A DNA stretch of 64,000 nucleotides from NCBI GenBank assembly GCA_963920665.1, contig OY987268.1:20958501-21022500 (forward strand), in the 5' to 3' direction. Shown here piece by piece: positions 59,501 to 64,000 of the stretch. The notes beneath the pieces were generated by a model that did no database searches, was not told where the DNA came from, and was given only the letters and a program-made list of their open reading frames with translations. The translations under genes and the position numbers were made by a program. This DNA comes from Straminergon stramineum (taxonomy: Eukaryota > Streptophyta > Bryopsida > Hypnales > Calliergonaceae). The number at the start of each line of letters is the position of its first letter. Position 1 is the first letter of the stretch.

Positions 59501-60125
59501 GCAAGTGCTCGATCCTCCTCTCGGCGCCAAGAGGTTTCAAGCAACAAGAGGGGAGTGATTAACTAAAGGACCATTTGATCAAAGATAGAAGAATTGGACC
59601 TCGGGAGATCCAAGAAGAGGACAATGATCAACTAATCAACAATTTGGTATAATTAAGCTCATTCCTTCTAAAAATAATCCCCATCACCCAAATATTTTAT
59701 CCTAAAATCTTAACAAGATCAATTACCAGCACATCAAGATAAAAGTGTAGATATCCCCCATCGACTGTGAGAGGATCTACACTATGATAAGATAGTGATC
59801 AACAAAAATGAAATTTGGTGCGACTAAGCTCTTTCCACATGTAAAAAATTCCAGTGAACGAGACCCTCCCATTGACCCTCTGAAGATTTGTGATGCTACA
59901 AGACACTAATCATCCAAAATAAAATTCATTGTGCCAAGGATCATTAGTTATAAAAAGTTCTTATCAACAATTTTTTCTCTAAAATTGTGAGCCCCTAATT
60001 CATCACCAAGGGCTCACTCTTTTTTTTTTTATTTCGTATTTTGTTGTTTTAAATGCAATTTTATATACAAAAAGCCCCCCAAAGAATGTAGAATCAAAAT
60101 AGGTGTGTCACATACTAATATAGTA
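59501..60125. other. AT-rich spacer
   Basis: It carries degenerate phrases related to the hairpin arms ('agcacatcaag' at 59728). No gene is seen. Confidence 0.4.
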
Positions 60126-60816
60126 CTCCCTCTGTCCCAAAATGACCTTCTTGCTACAGAAAATGTTCTGGATTAAGGTAAAAAAATAACATTAAATTAT
60201 TTTTTTTGAGTAGTTAGTAGATTGTGATACACTCCTTCTACCCTAAAAATTTCAGTTTCAAATAATTTGTCAAAAAATAGTTATGGTTTTTTGAAAAGTA
60301 GGATTTGGGGGTCATTTTTTTGGAGCACTGCTAGCCAATCATTTCTGAAATTTCCTGTGTAGTGAGCTCTTCCTCCTGTTGTCCCATGTTGTGCACTATT
60401 GTTCCTACATTCTTCCCACACTGATATTGTCCACAGTATACTTCCATTGCTTCCAACTTCAGGAATTTTCAGATGTGTTTCCACCGAATCAACTACAAAG
60501 TAATGTAGTCCTAAAATAAAGAATTCCTAAATAACGAACAATGGAGAAAAAAAAAGCAGAAAGGAACCACCGTAGTGGGATTTCGGGAAACACTCCAGAC
60601 CGAAGACCTTGGAGCCCACCATGATCATTAAATTACTCCCAATATTAACTGATTCTCTGGGCCTAGCTACCCTTTGACTTGATGGTTGCAGTGTCTACCC
60701 CATTCTCCATTACAGGGAAATTCATTTCGCGGGCTCTTCTTCCACGTCACAGAAGGAAAATCATTTTGGGACAAAAAATTAAAGCCAAAAAGAAGATCAT
60801 TTTGGGACGGAGGGAG
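60126..60816. mobile_element. Stowaway-like Tc1/mariner MITE, 691 bp
   Basis: The left end reads CTCCCTCTGTCCCAAAATGA and the inverted right end CTCCCTCCGTCCCAAAATGA, with about 28 bp of terminal inverted repeat. TA flanks both sides (60124-60125 and 60817-60818). These are the classic Stowaway ends. No transposase; the 67-codon minus frame at 60281 is without motif. Confidence 0.88.
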
Positions 60817-60818
60817 TA

Positions 60819-62449
60819 TTTAGTCTATATTTAGAATATTATAGCTAGAATGGCCCAACCACAAGTTGTAAATAGGTTAGAACCCAACTAATCGTTGCAA
60901 TTTGGTCAATTACAAATGATGGGCGTATCAGGCTCAAAATCCCACATAGAAAGGACATCTCTAGGCTAATATTGGTCAAGGGAACCTTACTGAGGCATAT
61001 AGGTTAGTTCCCAGAGATAGGTTCCAGTTCCCCTATTTCATCGACGAAATAGCAGAACCCGAATTATTGGTTTGCAGGTGTCAAAAATACCAAGGTGGGA
61101 CCATGGAGGAATCTAAGGTCCAAGGAGGGTGGTTTGGGGTTAAACCATACCTGGGAACCAACGGCGAAGTTGGTTTGCTAAGATTTCCCTCGGTGCAGAA
61201 GACTTTGCGGCCACCGATAATTAAATGAGGGGGTGGAAATTGTCCCCTTTGGGCCGATGTGTAGAGTAAATTTATGAGCCTACACATGTGTTGTGAGTCC
61301 CATGGAAGGTTCCATGAAAAGTTTCGGAATTTTTTGATAGTCAGAAGATGTCTTTCGAAATGGTCAACTTTCCAAACCTGCGATGGAAAATTCCTGGAAA
61401 ATCCCTAGGTGACAGTAAAATCCCACTAAAAATTAGCATAGCTTCATTTATGTTAATAAGTTGACCCAAAAAGTTTCACAACATTCCCATAGTCAAAAGT
61501 ACCCAAACCTGCAACATTCCCCGACAATTAATGGAAATTAAAATCCACGGTGGGTTTGACCAGTGGAGTGAGAGCATACAAAAGCGGAATGGAGCGCAAG
61601 ATAGGTCTTTTCTCACTCCCCCATACCTACTCAGGAGCCTAGGCTAGTTACTTTGGCTAGAAAAGTCGACCCCTCAAAGTTGGGATTTTCCTCGGGATTT
61701 GGCGTTAAGTTGGCGTTAGGTTTCATAGTGATTTTGAATATAGAAAAGGGGGAGGATAGGTCTTCTAAACTAAAAATGGCCTTCTAAAGCCAATGGTACA
61801 ATCCGTTTGCAATTTGGAGTTAATCTCCAAAAGTTAGCTTAGTGGGCCAACATAAGATGAAAACCTTGAGTTTTGGATGAAAATCCAAGAAGATAAGGTT
61901 AACTTAGATGAAGAAGGAGAGGTGGGTGCCCGGGAAAGAGTATAAAAGGGCACCCCTTCTCCTCTCTCACTACCCTCTTTTTGTGTAATTGGATCCATTG
62001 GGTCTAATTGATGTTGGAATTGTGGTATTTTTAGCCACAAACCTTGCAACGGTGTTTTTTGGGCACTTTTTGCCATTGTTGTTGTTTTTGGAGCTTGCAA
62101 GGTCTTTTGGGTTCCCTTGCCTTCTCTTTTGATTGAGCGTGGTATTAACTCTTTCAAGCTTGAGCTTTGAAGCTTTTTACTAACTTCCGAGGTTGTTAGG
62201 GTTGTGGGTACTTACCTTGAGGGACCCTTTTTGGTCACTCACATTGTCTTGTCGTGTACTATCTCCAGAGCACCCCCCCCCCATATGACTGGCCATGCCG
62301 CTTTGGGGGGCCTTTAGTTCAGGTTATTGATGTTATTAACCTGTGGCGCTAGCCTTTGAGTGTCCAAGGCCATTTCTTGTCTTTTGTTCTTGTCCCTAAC
62401 CGTGGCGTGTTATTCTTTGGTTGAGAGGCACGAGGGTGTGAGGATAATG
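60819..62449 (+). repeat. Left extension of the long dispersed repeat (possible LTR)
   Basis: This precedes the part shared with 1-1129, and its counterpart would lie before the window. It contains a TATA box at 61941 followed by a CT-rich stretch, as in the promoter of an LTR. No LTR borders, primer-binding site or polypurine tract were found, and minus-strand frames here have no motif. Confidence 0.45.
61941..61950 (+). promoter_or_regulatory. TATA box (tataaaaggg)
   Basis: A strong TATA motif, 'gagtataaaagggcacc', is followed about 20-35 bp later by 'ctctctcactaccctc', a plausible start region. It lies inside the long repeat and could drive element transcription on the plus strand. Confidence 0.5.
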
Positions 62450-64000
62450 GGTCCTGCCGTATGACGAAGCTTTGAATCCATAGGGTAAAAGAGTCCTCGT
62501 GGTAGGTGAGATAAGTGGAGAGACAGCGAAGCTTTGAACCCCCTAGGGGTGGAAAGTCTTAGCAGTGCATTAAAACCACGTCATGGGGGAATCGTGGGAC
62601 CACATGGCCCCTCTACCCACAAGGTTTAGTTCCCAAAACACAAGGGGAACAAACCAAGGTTTAGGTCCTAAAAAAGATACAATAGAAACTAAGGGTCAAG
62701 GTTGGCATAGGGAACAATTAGTGACAAGTAGAATAATGCCTCCTCCCAAGCAAACCTAACCCACCACCCAATAGCTAAACCACGACCTTTTACCCCTCTT
62801 TTTTTAGAGCCCAAGGTAGGAAAAAAGAATAGTCGAGTAATAGCCCAACAGTCCAACAGCAACCTAGCCACACACCCAACAACCGGGAGAGACAGGGGGT
62901 CGGACATCGTGGGTTCCAACACTAGGGAGAGGTCAGAATTTGGGAAGGGGCCGCATATTGGGGTTCTAGTACAGGCGGACTAGGTTGGGACGGGATTGGA
63001 GTACGAGAAGGGGTCGGGTACTGGGTAGGCTCTGGGATTCAAGGCTGTGGTTTTTGGCACAGATGAGCTCTGGGTTCAGGGCGGGCTCAGGAGTCAGGTG
63101 CTATGGGGTTCCGGCACAAGCTGGTCTCTAGTTAACACTGGGGGGGATTTTGGCGGTCCAGGATCAAAGGATACAAGAAAAGATGCAATCTAAAATTGGA
63201 AGGAAGAGGGAGGAAGGCCCACAACACAATCAACTACACTAAGCAAATTGTCAGGGCGGGGAATCCAACTCCTCGTCTCTTGCAAACCACCATCGCGGCA
63301 ATGAGCAAACAGATAAAAGAATGAAAAGGTGACAAGAAAAAATGACAATTTGAAGGTTCGGAGTGGAGGTAGATAAGGTAGGAGGAGAGAATCCTCAAGG
63401 CTCACTTAAGCCTTTGGATTAGAAGTAGGTAATCACCCCAAGATTAAGTTTGAGACGTAAGTGTAAGACGTAAGAAGTAGGATGTGAGAAGTACCTCAAC
63501 TTGGTGGAGGGGATGATGCGTACTTAGGATTATCTTAGTAGGAAGATCAGGGTTAGTTGGGCCACCTTAGAGTGGGAGAAAAGAAAAGAAGGGAGGACAA
63601 AAGAAATATGGAGAAAAATCGGAAGTTAATTCCTTGCACCAATTTATTTCATGATTAGAACTGTGGTTTGTTGTCTCACAACGCGGAAGTTCATGGCGGA
63701 GGAGGTAGAGCTTCTGGGTGGTGCGATCAATGGCTCAAGTTCTGAGGTATGAGTGAGACCTCTTCACACTTTCCCTAGGACTTTAATTAGAGTTTAGAAA
63801 CTTGGGCCGAGGCCTACCCCTAAGACAGACCCTCAAGACCATAGGTCAGGTCATTTCTAAGGGCATAAAATTATAAAAGAAGGTCATGGCTTTCCCAAAC
63901 CCTAAAGCACGCCCAAATTGGGTGAAAATTGAGAAAGTTATGGCCAAATGAATTTCAAAATCAAGTTGGATGAAGAATAGCTAAACTCCGGTTTGGATAG
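62450..64000 (+). repeat. Long dispersed repeat, copy B
   Basis: It matches 1-1129 and then, without a break, 4713-5250, so it represents the uninserted state of copy A. The join lies near 63465-63480 ('gacgtaagaagtaggatgtg'). The copy runs off the window end. No coding capacity is seen. Confidence 0.8.

Noticed and set aside
1..64000. The two long repeats as LTRs of one giant element enclosing the genes
   Set aside because: They are in the same orientation but enclose three host genes and many independent elements, with no pol between; dispersed copies are simpler.

Overview
This is nuclear DNA of a land plant. It has three intron-containing genes with GT-AG splice sites: an oxysterol-binding protein of the plant ORP1/ORP2 type, a plant-specific four-helix DUF1218 membrane protein, and a plant-style WD40 gene with 14 short exons. 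These sit in AT-rich DNA full of plant transposons (hAT, CACTA, PIF/Harbinger, Ty3/gypsy, Stowaway, Mutator-like). I cannot name the species. The short introns together with many TTAA-flanked elements make me lean, weakly, to a bryophyte or lycophyte rather than a flowering plant.

Layout. 1-5.9 kb: a long dispersed repeat, also present at 62.45-64 kb, split by a 3.6-kb non-autonomous hAT element with 8-bp target duplications. 6.1-9.1 kb: a dead PIF/Harbinger element with its SANT-like gene on the plus strand and its transposase on the minus strand, the latter in one frame with seven stops. 11.2-12.1 kb: a decayed Ty3/gypsy gag (minus). 13.26 kb: a small CACTA-type element. 16.0-20.3 kb: the WD40 gene (minus, 358 aa). 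20.3-24.6 kb: AT-rich spacer with one inverted-repeat element. 24.6-30.85 kb: a 6.26-kb CACTA element with 3-bp duplications, carrying coding-like exons and a 49-bp minisatellite. 31.5-45.4 kb: a dense field of small elements. At least eight are bounded by TTAA and start CCC(C/T)TAAA or similar, which is the piggyBac pattern; Mutator-like MITEs and a 250-bp repeat lie among them. 46.8-52.8 kb: the ORP gene (plus, 10 exons, 850 aa) with PH domain, FFAT-like motif and ORD domain. 53.9-55.5 kb: the DUF1218 gene (minus, 3 exons, 278 aa), convergent with ORP. 56.2-60.8 kb: spacer with a MITE, a 170-bp-arm hairpin and a Stowaway element. 60.8-64 kb: the second copy of the long repeat, including a TATA box.

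The three host genes show no common pathway. ORP points to lipid exchange at ER contact sites, DUF1218 to secretory or cell-wall membranes, and the WD40 protein has no function I can name. The window is most informative for its transposons, because several insertions have an empty copy of the same target repeat inside the window, so the insertion event can be read directly.
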